Source: Clostridiaceae bacterium
GTDB taxonomy: Bacteria; Bacillota; Clostridia; Oscillospirales; Butyricicoccaceae
Assembly (NCBI GenBank): GCA_016293155.1
Contig: JAEDEU010000052.1
Coordinates: 1-10,187 of the forward strand
Length of the DNA: 10,187 bases
Direction of reading: 5' to 3'
Within the stretch, counting starts at the first letter, position 1. Each line of letters begins with the position of its first letter. The notes below the pieces were generated by a model. It was not told the origin of the DNA. It worked only from the letters and a program-made list of their open reading frames with translations, and did no database searches. This document shows, piece after piece, positions 1 through 6,192 of the stretch. The translations under genes and the position numbers were made by a program.

Positions 1-741
1 GATGTATCGCCGTATGATTCCGGCTCGTACGCATCGTCTACGACCTATCTGACCGGCAATGCGGTTGTGAAGGCGGCCGAGCAGCTGCGCGCAAAGCTCG
101 CCGAGCAGGCGGCAAAGGTGCTCGAATGCCGGCAGGATGAAGTGGAATTTGACGGAAAGGTGCTGAGCTGTGTCCGCACTGGGGACAGCATTACATTGAA
201 AGATTTGTCCAATCAGCTGCAAGGAGGCTCCGGTGACTGGCTGAGTGTCACGGCGGGCGGCAACAGCCCGGTTTCTCCGCCGCCGTATATGGTCGGCATG
301 ATAGAGATTGATCTGGATCCGGAAACCGGAAAGGTTGTGCCGATGAAATACACCACCTGCGTGGACTGCGGCACGGTCATCAATCCGAATCTTGCCCGTG
401 TACAGACGGAAGGCGGTCTGATGCAGGGTCTTGGCATGGCACTGTACGAGGGACAGAGCTATACCGGTGCCGGCGTGAACCGCATGAGAAACTTCATGCA
501 GTATAAAATCCCCACACGTATGGACATTCCGGAAATCGAAGTGGATTTCCGGGCAAGCTACGAGCCGACCGGTCCGTTTGGTGCAAAGAGTATTGGTGAA
601 ATTGTAATCAATACCCCGTCTCCGGCGATCGCACATGCGATTTTCAATGCGACCGGCGTGATGCATCATGAGCTTCCGATCACGGCAGAGCATGTGTGGA
701 GGGGCATGATGGAGCAGAAGAAAAAGGAACAGCATCCATGA
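1..741 (+). CDS. Xanthine dehydrogenase-family molybdenum hydroxylase, molybdopterin-binding subunit (C-terminal part)
   Basis: The frame is open from base 1, so this is the last 246 residues of a protein that begins upstream. Members of this family use molybdenum cofactor to hydroxylate purines or other heteroaromatics with water, in the cytoplasm. The fragment opens with SPYDSGSYASSTTYLTGNAV, typical of the cofactor-binding half. It continues with DCGTVINPNLARVQTEGGLM and YKIPTRMDIPEIEVDF, and with GAKSIGEIVINTPSPAIAHA near the end. The glutamate in SIGE (fragment residue 200) matches the catalytic Glu of this family. An internal GTG at 67 is not the start, because homology runs through it from base 1. 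The stop overlaps the mocA start (ATGA, 738-741). Neighbouring xpt and xanthine permease genes suggest a purine substrate, which is inference. Whether it is a selenium-dependent hydroxylase cannot be told from this part. Confidence 0.93.
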   Translation, partial: DVSPYDSGSYASSTTYLTGNAVVKAAEQLRAKLAEQAAKVLECRQDEVEFDGKVLSCVRTGDSITLKDLSNQLQGGSGDWLSVTAGGNSPVSPPPYMVGMIEIDLDPETGKVVPMKYTTCVDCGTVINPNLARVQTEGGLMQGLGMALYEGQSYTGAGVNRMRNFMQYKIPTRMDIPEIEVDFRASYEPTGPFGAKSIGEIVINTPSPAIAHAIFNATGVMHHELPITAEHVWRGMMEQKKKEQHP

Positions 742-1355
742 TCTGCTGTGTGCTGCTGGCGTCCGGCTTTGGACGGCGCTTCGGTTCCAACAAGCTGCTC
801 TATGAAATGCACGGTACGCCGATGTATCTGTATGCGCTCCAAATGCTCCAAACCGTTTCCGAAAGGAAAATCGGAGGGCATACCGTGCGGGTGATTGTCG
901 TCAGCCAGTATGCTGAAATTGAGGAGCGGACCAAACGGATGGGGATGCAGGCAGTGCACAATCCGGATGCCGCAGAAGGCATTGCGGCATCCATCCGATA
1001 CGGGGTGCAGGCTGCCGGGGACGCGGAATGGATTGCATTTTTCACGGCGGATCAGCCCAATCTGCGTGCGGATACCGTTGCCCGCTTTCTCGATGCGGCG
1101 GTCGGTCAGAAGAAGCCGATGGCTTCTGTCACCTCTCAGGGGACGCCCGGCAATCCAACCGTGTTTCATTGCAGCCGGCGGGAGGAACTGATGAAGCTGT
1201 CCGGTGATGTCGGCGGACGGAGCATCATGAAGCACCATCCGGATGCAGTTTTCTGGTTTGAGATTTCGGAGGCAGAGCGGTGTGATTTTGATGTTCCGCC
1301 ATGCTCTGATGAGAATGAACCGTCTGCGGTTGACAAACCGGCGGATGTCAGGTAA
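738..1355 (+). CDS. mocA: Molybdenum cofactor cytidylyltransferase (MocA/YgfJ family)
   Basis: A 205-residue nucleotidyltransferase of the MobA-like fold. The family transfers CMP from CTP to Mo-molybdopterin, giving the dinucleotide cofactor used by xanthine dehydrogenase-type hydroxylases. The N-terminal nucleotide loop is LLASGFGRRFGSNKLL (LASG where LAAG is more usual). It is followed by NPDAAEGIAASIRYG, the metal-binding FFTADQP, then GTPGNPTVF and SGDVGGRSIM. I chose ATG 738 because the nucleotide loop starts at once, AAGGAA lies 8 bases upstream at 724-729, and the start overlaps the hydroxylase stop. The in-frame ATG at 696 would add residues encoded inside the hydroxylase gene. The last 25 or so residues (DFDVPPCSDENEPSAVDKPADVR) look less conserved than the usual DIDTPED-like end. 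Placement after a hydroxylase gene supports a role in maturing that enzyme. Confidence 0.9.
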   Translation: MICCVLLASGFGRRFGSNKLLYEMHGTPMYLYALQMLQTVSERKIGGHTVRVIVVSQYAEIEERTKRMGMQAVHNPDAAEGIAASIRYGVQAAGDAEWIAFFTADQPNLRADTVARFLDAAVGQKKPMASVTSQGTPGNPTVFHCSRREELMKLSGDVGGRSIMKHHPDAVFWFEISEAERCDFDVPPCSDENEPSAVDKPADVR

Positions 1356-1358
1356 AAT
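1330..1358 (+). promoter_or_regulatory. Predicted sigma-A promoter for the mo-cofactor/mod operon
   Basis: A perfect -35 TTGACA (1330-1335) is separated by 17 bases from a -10 TAAAAT (1353-1358). The -35 lies inside the last codons of mocA and the -10 overlaps its TAA stop. Transcription would begin near 1365, giving a leader of about 110 bases before the regulator ATG at 1477. This would let the operon be expressed independently of the upstream hydroxylase genes. The call rests only on match to consensus and spacing. Confidence 0.65.
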
Positions 1359-1380
1359 GCTGTTATAAAGAAGTGACTGC

Positions 1381-1420
1381 ATAAGAACTCGTATTCTTTC
1401 AACGGAGTGCGAGTTCTTAT
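1381..1420 (+). terminator. Leader stem-loop, possible terminator or attenuator
   Basis: Bases 1381-1396 pair with 1405-1420 in a 16-bp stem (14 Watson-Crick and two G-U pairs) with an 8-base loop (1397-1404). The outer 11 bp, ATAAGAACTCG against CGAGTTCTTAT, are a perfect inverted repeat. The right arm runs into UUAUUUC, a poor but U-rich tract. It lies just after mocA, so it could end transcription from the hydroxylase operon. It also lies about 16 bases after the predicted start of the next transcript, so it could be a conditional attenuator. The weak U-tract keeps confidence modest. Confidence 0.45.
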
Positions 1421-1426
1421 TTCAAA

Positions 1427-1454
1427 ACCGAGTGTTTTACAAAAAACATTCGGT
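1427..1454. promoter_or_regulatory. 28-base palindrome, candidate ModE-type operator or second leader hairpin
   Basis: Bases 1427-1438 (ACCGAGTGTTTT) and 1443-1454 (AAAACATTCGGT) form an inverted repeat with 11 of 12 positions symmetric; the exception is a G-T pair. The central spacer is four bases. As DNA it is a compact dyad 22 bases before the ATG of a ModE-type regulator. As RNA it would fold into a 12-bp hairpin with an ACAA loop. The span from CG at 1429 to CG at 1452 is 24 bp, the layout I recall for the enterobacterial ModE box (CG, one base, six-base half-site, six-base spacer, mirrored), although the half-site bases differ. Autoregulation by the downstream regulator is inference. 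Confidence 0.4.
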
Positions 1455-1476
1455 CGGAGCGCATCAGAGGATTTTT

Positions 1477-1869
1477 ATGAAAGAACAGTACAGTTTTAAT
1501 TGTCTGCTGCACGCGGACCCAAAGGTCCGATTGTGTGCAGGAGAGGATCGGTTTTTCGGACCGGGAACGAGGGATCTGCTGGAAGGGATTCGCCGCACCG
1601 GATCGGTGCAGCGGTCCTGTACGGAGATGGGGCTGTCCTATTCCAAGGGGCGGCACATGATACGCCATATGGAGGCAGCATTGCAGACAGAACTGGTGGA
1701 GCGCATCAGAGGCGGTGCCGGAGGAGGCAGCGCAAAGCTGACACCTGCTGGGGAATATATGCTGGACCGGTTTACGGCCTATGAAAAGCGGGTCAGGGAA
1801 TACGCCGAGCAGCAGATTGCGTATTTTTTCCCGACAGACCAGACAAGCAGAGAGAAAGCAGGAGGCTGA
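1477..1869 (+). CDS. One-domain ModE-type winged-helix regulator
   Basis: A 130-residue DNA-binding protein resembling the N-terminal domain of ModE, the molybdate-responsive regulator. The helix-turn-helix runs from about residue 41 to 66 (TGSVQRSCTEMGLSYSKGRH). The wing carries GGAGGGSAKLTPAG (79-92), matching the glycine-rich turn and LT..G characteristic of ModE. The rest is a helical tail (about 93-118, FTAYEKRVREYAEQQIAYFF) that could dimerise. The two C-terminal Mop/TOBE domains that bind molybdate in full ModE (about 260 residues) are absent, so what it senses is unclear. ATG 1477 follows AGAGGA at 1466-1471 by five bases. A GTG at 1432 in the same frame lies inside the palindrome, has no good ribosome site, and is rejected. 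It heads the operon and is the obvious candidate to bind the dyad upstream. Confidence 0.82.
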   Translation: MKEQYSFNCLLHADPKVRLCAGEDRFFGPGTRDLLEGIRRTGSVQRSCTEMGLSYSKGRHMIRHMEAALQTELVERIRGGAGGGSAKLTPAGEYMLDRFTAYEKRVREYAEQQIAYFFPTDQTSREKAGG

Positions 1870-1875
1870 GCCAGT

Positions 1876-2901
1876 ATGAAGCTGATGAAAACGCAGGATG
1901 CCGTAGGACAGGTATTGTGCCACGACATTACGCAGATTATTAAGGGCGTTACAAAGGACGCGGTCTTTCGCAAGGGGCACATCATCCGGGAAGAGGATAT
2001 TCCGGTATTGCTGCGCGTCGGCAAGGAGCATATCTATATCTGGGAAAACAATGAAAATATGCTGCATGAAAATGATGCGGCGGACATTCTTCGCAGTATG
2101 TGCCAGGGAGAGCATATGCACGCGTCCGAAGCAAAGGAGGGAAAGATCGAACTGATCGCGGACATCGACGGTCTGCTGATGATTGATCTGGAGAGACTGC
2201 GTGCCGTGAACCGCGTCGGCGAAATGATGATTGCAACGCAGCCGTCCGGCTTTGTCGTGAAGAAGGGAGCCAAGCTGTGCGGAATGCGTGTGATTCCACT
2301 GGTAATTGAAAAGGAGAAGATGGAGCGAGTTAAGCGGGGCGCAGGAGATCAGCCGCTGATTCGGCTGCTCCCGCTGAAACGCAAAAAATATGGTGTGGTT
2401 ACGACCGGCAGTGAGATTGCAAAGGGACTGATTCAGGATACCTTTACGGATGTAATTGTGGAAAAGCTGGGAGAATACGGCTGTGAAATGATTGCCCATA
2501 CCTGTCCGGGAGACGACTCGGATGCCATTACGGAGGCGATTCAGGCGATGCTGCGGCAGGGCTGTGAGATGGTATTCTGCACGGGCGGCATGAGCGTTGA
2601 TCCGGATGACCGGACACCGCTTGCGATCCGCAATACCGGAGCAGAGATTGTTTCCTACGGCGCGCCGGTTCTGCCGGGAGCTATGTTTTTGACGGCATAT
2701 ATGTCGGATGGACGTCCGATCTGCGGCTTGCCGGGCTGTGTGATGTATTCCAAACGAACGATATTCGATCTGGTTCTGCCGCGTCTGCTGGCAGAGGTTC
2801 CGGTGACGGCAGAGTGGCTGAGCGGTCTGGGAAACGGCGGATTGTGTTTGAACTGTCCGACCTGTCATTTTCCGAACTGTAGCTTTGGCAAGGGAGTGTG
2901 A
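1876..2901 (+). CDS. MoeA-like molybdopterin-binding protein with C-terminal cysteine cluster
   Basis: A 341-residue protein related to MoeA, which inserts molybdate into adenylylated molybdopterin. Residues 1-60 or so (AVGQVLCHDITQIIKG, FRKGHIIREEDIPVLL) are a family-specific N-terminal part. The molybdopterin-binding domain covers about 171-310, with VVTTGSE (174-180), the metal/pterin motif TGGMSVDPDD (236-245), GAPVLPGAM and GLPGCVMY (284-291). It lacks the extra C-terminal domain of full MoeA (about 400 residues). Instead it ends with four cysteines at 324, 327, 330 and 335 (CxxCxxCx4C) within a CHFPNCSFG-like tail that could hold metal. ATG 1876 follows AGGAGG (1860-1865) by 10 bases. 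Its place between the regulator and moaC suggests it works on the cofactor. Whether it is the metal-insertion enzyme, a carrier or a sensor is unresolved, so I give no symbol. Confidence 0.82.
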   Translation: MKLMKTQDAVGQVLCHDITQIIKGVTKDAVFRKGHIIREEDIPVLLRVGKEHIYIWENNENMLHENDAADILRSMCQGEHMHASEAKEGKIELIADIDGLLMIDLERLRAVNRVGEMMIATQPSGFVVKKGAKLCGMRVIPLVIEKEKMERVKRGAGDQPLIRLLPLKRKKYGVVTTGSEIAKGLIQDTFTDVIVEKLGEYGCEMIAHTCPGDDSDAITEAIQAMLRQGCEMVFCTGGMSVDPDDRTPLAIRNTGAEIVSYGAPVLPGAMFLTAYMSDGRPICGLPGCVMYSKRTIFDLVLPRLLAEVPVTAEWLSGLGNGGLCLNCPTCHFPNCSFGKGV

Positions 2902-2903
2902 AT

Positions 2904-3410
2904 ATGGAGCAGAAAAAAACGCTGACGCATATGGATGCGGAGGGCAATGCAGTGATGGTGGACGTGGGAGAAAAAGAGATTACGCACCGCACCGCTGTCG
3001 CACATGGTTTTATTTCCATGAATGATGCAGCCTTTGCCGCAGTGCGTGACGGCTCCGCAAAAAAGGGAGATGTGCTTGGTGTGGCGCAGATTGCCGGCAT
3101 TATGGCGGCAAAGCGCACTGCCGACCTGATTCCGCTGTGCCATCGGCTCAATCTGACGAACTGTAAAATGACCTTTCAGCTGCTGCCGGAACGGCGGGCG
3201 GTAGAGGCAGTTTGCCGGGTCGCGTGTGACGGCAAGACCGGGGTAGAGATGGAAGCGCTGACCGGATGCAGTACCGCTCTGCTGACCATTTATGATATGC
3301 TGAAGGCGCTGGACAAGCGGATGAAAATTGAATCGGTACATCTGCTGGAAAAGCATGGCGGACGAAGTGGGGATTTTCAATTTGAAGCCGATGGAGAGAC
3401 GATGGAATGA
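2904..3410 (+). CDS. moaC: Cyclic pyranopterin monophosphate synthase MoaC
   Basis: A 168-residue MoaC (E. coli protein: 161). It converts the 3',8-cyclo-GTP product of MoaA to cyclic pyranopterin monophosphate, the first stable intermediate of molybdenum cofactor synthesis. Visible hallmarks are KKGDVLGVAQIAGIMAAKRT, LIPLCH with the active-site histidine at 80, TGVEMEALTG, LTIYDMLKALDK with the catalytic lysine region, and the terminal HGGRSG. The usual PLCHPL reads PLCHRL here, a proline-to-arginine change beside the active site. Two starts are possible. GTG 2898 overlaps the previous stop but has a Shine-Dalgarno spacing of only one base. ATG 2904 sits seven bases after GGGAG (2892-2896) and is preferred. 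The stop overlaps the moaA start by four bases, which implies coupled translation. Confidence 0.96.
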   Translation: MEQKKTLTHMDAEGNAVMVDVGEKEITHRTAVAHGFISMNDAAFAAVRDGSAKKGDVLGVAQIAGIMAAKRTADLIPLCHRLNLTNCKMTFQLLPERRAVEAVCRVACDGKTGVEMEALTGCSTALLTIYDMLKALDKRMKIESVHLLEKHGGRSGDFQFEADGETME

Positions 3411-4375
3411 CGGATCAATTTGGCAGAGAAATCAATTATTTGCGCATTTCCATTACGGACAGATGCAATCTGCGCTGCTTTTACTGTATGCCGCAGCAGC
3501 CGGAGCATTTGTGCCATGCGGATATTTTGAGCTATGAGGAGATTGTCCGGATTGCGCGGCTGGCGGCGTCGCTCGGCATCACGAAAATTCGGATTACGGG
3601 CGGAGAGCCGTTGGTGCGGAAGGACTGTGCGGAGCTGATTGCCATGCTAAAGCGCATTAGCGGAATCCAAACGGTTGCACTCACGACAAACGGCACGCTG
3701 CTGGAACAGGCTCTGCCGGAGCTGTGCAAGGCAGGACTGGATGCGGTCAATATCAGCATTGACACCATGCAGGAGGCGGTCTGGCACAGGATTACCGGAT
3801 ATGATAAAAGTATGCCGAATTGGTTGGATTTGCTGCATCAATGTATCTGTAACGGGCTGAACACGAAGGTAAATGCCGTTCTGCTGAAAGAAACCCGAAC
3901 GGAATGGACAGCGCTTGCGGCGCTGGCAGAGCGGCTTTCCGTGGATGTCCGATTTATCGAACAGATGCCGATTGGACAGGGAAAAAGCAGTGAAACCGAA
4001 AATGCACAGGCGGTTTTACAGGAGCTGCGGAAACAATGCCCGGACCTGCATCCGATTCAGATATGTGACGCAGGCAGTCCGGCGCGGTATTACGCAGGCA
4101 CAGGGCTGAAGGGACGGATCGGGCTGATTACACCGATATCGCATCAGTTTTGCAGTAGGTGCAATCGCATTCGCCTGACGAGCACAGGTCAGCTGAAACC
4201 GTGCCTGAGCTACGGATGCAGTACAGATTTGCGGACGCTGCTGCGATCCGGAGCATCGGATGAAGCATTGCTCTCTGCAATGCGCGATTGTATTTATCAA
4301 AAACCGGAGCAGCACTGCTTTGCAGCCAAGACGGACAAGGCAGAACGGCAGACGATGAATCGGATTGGAGGATGA
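3407..4375 (+). CDS. moaA: GTP 3',8-cyclase MoaA (radical SAM)
   Basis: A 322-residue radical S-adenosylmethionine enzyme that rearranges GTP to 3',8-cyclo-GTP, the committed step of molybdopterin synthesis. The N-terminal radical SAM cluster motif CxxxCxxC is CNLRCFYC (Cys 20, 24, 27), preceded by LRISITDR. TGGEPLVRKD is the SAM-binding GGEP motif, and LTTNGTLL and VNISIDT are further barrel strands. The second iron-sulfur cluster ligands are CSRCNRIRLTS followed by LKPC (Cx2Cx13C), with the RIR arginines known to contact GTP in the family. The protein ends in Gly-Gly, as MoaA proteins do, and that tail is needed for activity in studied members. It overlaps moaC by four bases and leaves three bases before the next start. 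Oxygen-sensitive clusters fit an anaerobe. Confidence 0.97.
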   Translation: MTDQFGREINYLRISITDRCNLRCFYCMPQQPEHLCHADILSYEEIVRIARLAASLGITKIRITGGEPLVRKDCAELIAMLKRISGIQTVALTTNGTLLEQALPELCKAGLDAVNISIDTMQEAVWHRITGYDKSMPNWLDLLHQCICNGLNTKVNAVLLKETRTEWTALAALAERLSVDVRFIEQMPIGQGKSSETENAQAVLQELRKQCPDLHPIQICDAGSPARYYAGTGLKGRIGLITPISHQFCSRCNRIRLTSTGQLKPCLSYGCSTDLRTLLRSGASDEALLSAMRDCIYQKPEQHCFAAKTDKAERQTMNRIGG

Positions 4376-4378
4376 GAA

Positions 4379-5338
4379 ATGGGAATCGTAACGGCGATTT
4401 GCATCAGCAGACAGCGGGGAACGCGAAAAGAACCAGTTTCTTCCGCGTGCTTTGAGCCGGATTACGGAATCGCAGGCGATGCGCACGCCGGAAAGTGGCA
4501 CCGGCAGGTCAGCCTACTACAGCAGGAGAAGGTGGATGCGTTTCGAGAAAAAGGCGCTGCCGTCACGCCGGGCGCGTTTGGCGAAAATATGGTGGTCCGT
4601 GGCATTGATTTCAGAAGCCTGCCGGTCGGAACGCTGCTGAGATGCGGAGATGTTTTACTGGAAATGACACAGATCGGCAAGGAATGCCATACGCACTGCG
4701 CGATTTATCATCAGACGGGAGACTGCATTATGCCGCGGGAAGGCGTATTTGCAAGAGTCATACAGCGCGGAGAAATTGCCGTGGGCGATGAGATGCAGAT
4801 TGAACGCAGAGCGGAACCAATGCCGTGGCAGGCGGCAGTGATTACCTTGAGCGATCAGGGGGCGGCGGGACTGCGCGAGGACAAAAGCGGTCCTGCGGTA
4901 GCGGATCGGCTGAGACAGAATGGATATGAAGTGATCGAACAGCTGCTGCTGCCGGATGACCGCAGCACTTTGGAGCGGGAACTGATCCGGCTCTGCGATC
5001 AGCGTCAGCCGGATCTGATTCTGACCACGGGCGGAACCGGCTTTTCGGCGAGAGATATCACACCGGAGGCAACCATCGCGGTCGGGGAACGAAATGTACC
5101 TGGAATTGCAGAGGCCATCCGCGCGGCGTCCATGCAGATTACAAAGCGGGCGATGCTGTCACGGGCAGCGTCCGTCATTCGGGGAAAGACGCTGATTATC
5201 AATCTTCCCGGCAGCCCGAAGGCCTGTATGGAGAGTATGGATGTCTTTTTGGATACGATTCCCCATGGATTGGGACTTCTGCGCGGTACCGTGCATGACT
5301 GTGCGAGGACTGACATCGGAGGGGAGAAAGAATCATGA
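4379..5338 (+). CDS. MOSC domain fused to MogA/MoaB-type molybdopterin adenylyltransferase
   Basis: A 319-residue two-domain protein. Residues 1 to about 142 are a MOSC domain (GDAHAGKWHRQVSLL, PGAFGENMVVRGID, then KECHTHCAIY with the likely key cysteine at 103). MOSC domains are found at the C-terminus of Moco sulfurases and in YiiM/YuaD-type proteins and are thought to carry sulfur or bind cofactor. Residues from about 150 to 310 are MogA-like: VITLSDQGAAGLREDKSGP, LTTGGTGFSARDITPEAT (TTGGTG at 216-221), VPGIAEAIRAAS and LIINLPGSPKACMESM. MogA transfers AMP from ATP to molybdopterin before metal insertion. The reading frame is continuous across the join, with a short linker (ERRAEPMPWQ). 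ATG 4379 follows GGAGG (4367-4371) by seven bases. The stop overlaps the modA start. The fusion suggests that the two steps act on the same bound cofactor. Confidence 0.93.
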   Translation: MGIVTAICISRQRGTRKEPVSSACFEPDYGIAGDAHAGKWHRQVSLLQQEKVDAFREKGAAVTPGAFGENMVVRGIDFRSLPVGTLLRCGDVLLEMTQIGKECHTHCAIYHQTGDCIMPREGVFARVIQRGEIAVGDEMQIERRAEPMPWQAAVITLSDQGAAGLREDKSGPAVADRLRQNGYEVIEQLLLPDDRSTLERELIRLCDQRQPDLILTTGGTGFSARDITPEATIAVGERNVPGIAEAIRAASMQITKRAMLSRAASVIRGKTLIINLPGSPKACMESMDVFLDTIPHGLGLLRGTVHDCARTDIGGEKES

Positions 5339-6171
5339 AAAACAGGAAAACAACTGGGATTGCAGCGCTGCTGGCGCTGTCCATGGCTGCGGGACTGACC
5401 GGCTGCGGAAACACTGCGGCTGACAACAAGAGTGAGAAGCCGAAGCAGATCGAAGTGGTTGTCTTTGCGGCTGCCTCCATGACGGAGACACTGGAGGAAA
5501 TCAAGGAAGTCTATGAAGCGGAGCACGAGGGCGTTACTCTGACGTTCAATTTCGATTCCTCCGGCACACTGAAAACACAGATCGAGGAAGGCGCAGCCTG
5601 TGATGTATTTATTTCTGCCGGACAGGAGCAGATGGATCAGCTGGATGCGGCGGTCAATCCGGACGGAGCGGATTTTGTGCAAAGCGACAGCCGCATCAAT
5701 CTGTTGGAGAACAAGGTAACACTGGTGGTTCCGACAGAAAATGAAAAGGGACTGAAAAGCTTTGATGATTTAAAGACTGCCCTGGAAAGCGATGATATCC
5801 TGCTGGCTATGGGCAACAGCGACGTGCCGGTCGGTCAGTACACACAAAAAATTCTGGCGTATTACGGACTGGATGAGCAGGCACTTGCGGATGCCGGCAA
5901 GATTACCTACGGCTCCAATGTAAAGGAAGTGACCACGCAGGTTGCCGAGGGCAGTGTAGACTGCGGCATTATCTATTGTACGGATGCATTCAGTGCAGGT
6001 CTGACGGTCGTAGACGAAGCAACTGCGGATATGTGCGGGCAGGTAATCTATCCGGCGGCAGTTATGAAGAACAGCGGCGATGCGGACGCGGCACAGGAAT
6101 TTTTGGATTACCTGACGACCGGAGAAGCCATGGCAGTGTTTGAAAACGTTGGCTTTGCACCGGCAGGATGA
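5335..6171 (+). CDS. modA: Molybdate ABC transporter substrate-binding lipoprotein ModA
   Basis: A 278-residue periplasmic-type binding protein that captures molybdate (possibly tungstate) outside the cell and delivers it to ModBC. A charged start (MKNRK), a hydrophobic stretch and the lipobox LTGC put the lipid-modified cysteine at residue 24, so it is tethered to the membrane as expected in a Gram-positive. Typical ModA segments follow: VVFAAASMTETLEEI, FDSSGTLKTQIEEGAACDVF, MGNSDVPVGQYTQKILAYYG and GSNVKEVTTQVAEGSVDCGI, ending in VGFAPAG. The Ala-Ser, Ser-Gly and DVPVGQY elements correspond to oxyanion-binding loops of the family. The ATG overlaps the previous stop by four bases (ATGA, 5335-5338), after a GGAGGGG ribosome site. 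It belongs to the same transcript as the synthesis genes. Confidence 0.95.
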   Translation: MKNRKTTGIAALLALSMAAGLTGCGNTAADNKSEKPKQIEVVVFAAASMTETLEEIKEVYEAEHEGVTLTFNFDSSGTLKTQIEEGAACDVFISAGQEQMDQLDAAVNPDGADFVQSDSRINLLENKVTLVVPTENEKGLKSFDDLKTALESDDILLAMGNSDVPVGQYTQKILAYYGLDEQALADAGKITYGSNVKEVTTQVAEGSVDCGIIYCTDAFSAGLTVVDEATADMCGQVIYPAAVMKNSGDADAAQEFLDYLTTGEAMAVFENVGFAPAG

Positions 6172-6192
6172 GGCTGCCTGAGGGAGGGTTGT

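Noticed and set aside
1365..1476. Known Moco riboswitch in the operon leader.
   Set aside because: The leader is dominated by two simple hairpins and does not show the multi-stem architecture of the Moco motif; a covariance-model search would be needed to exclude it fully.
1417..2868. A 483-codon open frame on the - strand opposite the regulator and MoeA-like genes.
   Set aside because: The translation is rich in Arg, His, Gln and Cys with no recognisable domain, and it is antisense to two clearly homologous proteins. It is a codon-bias shadow.
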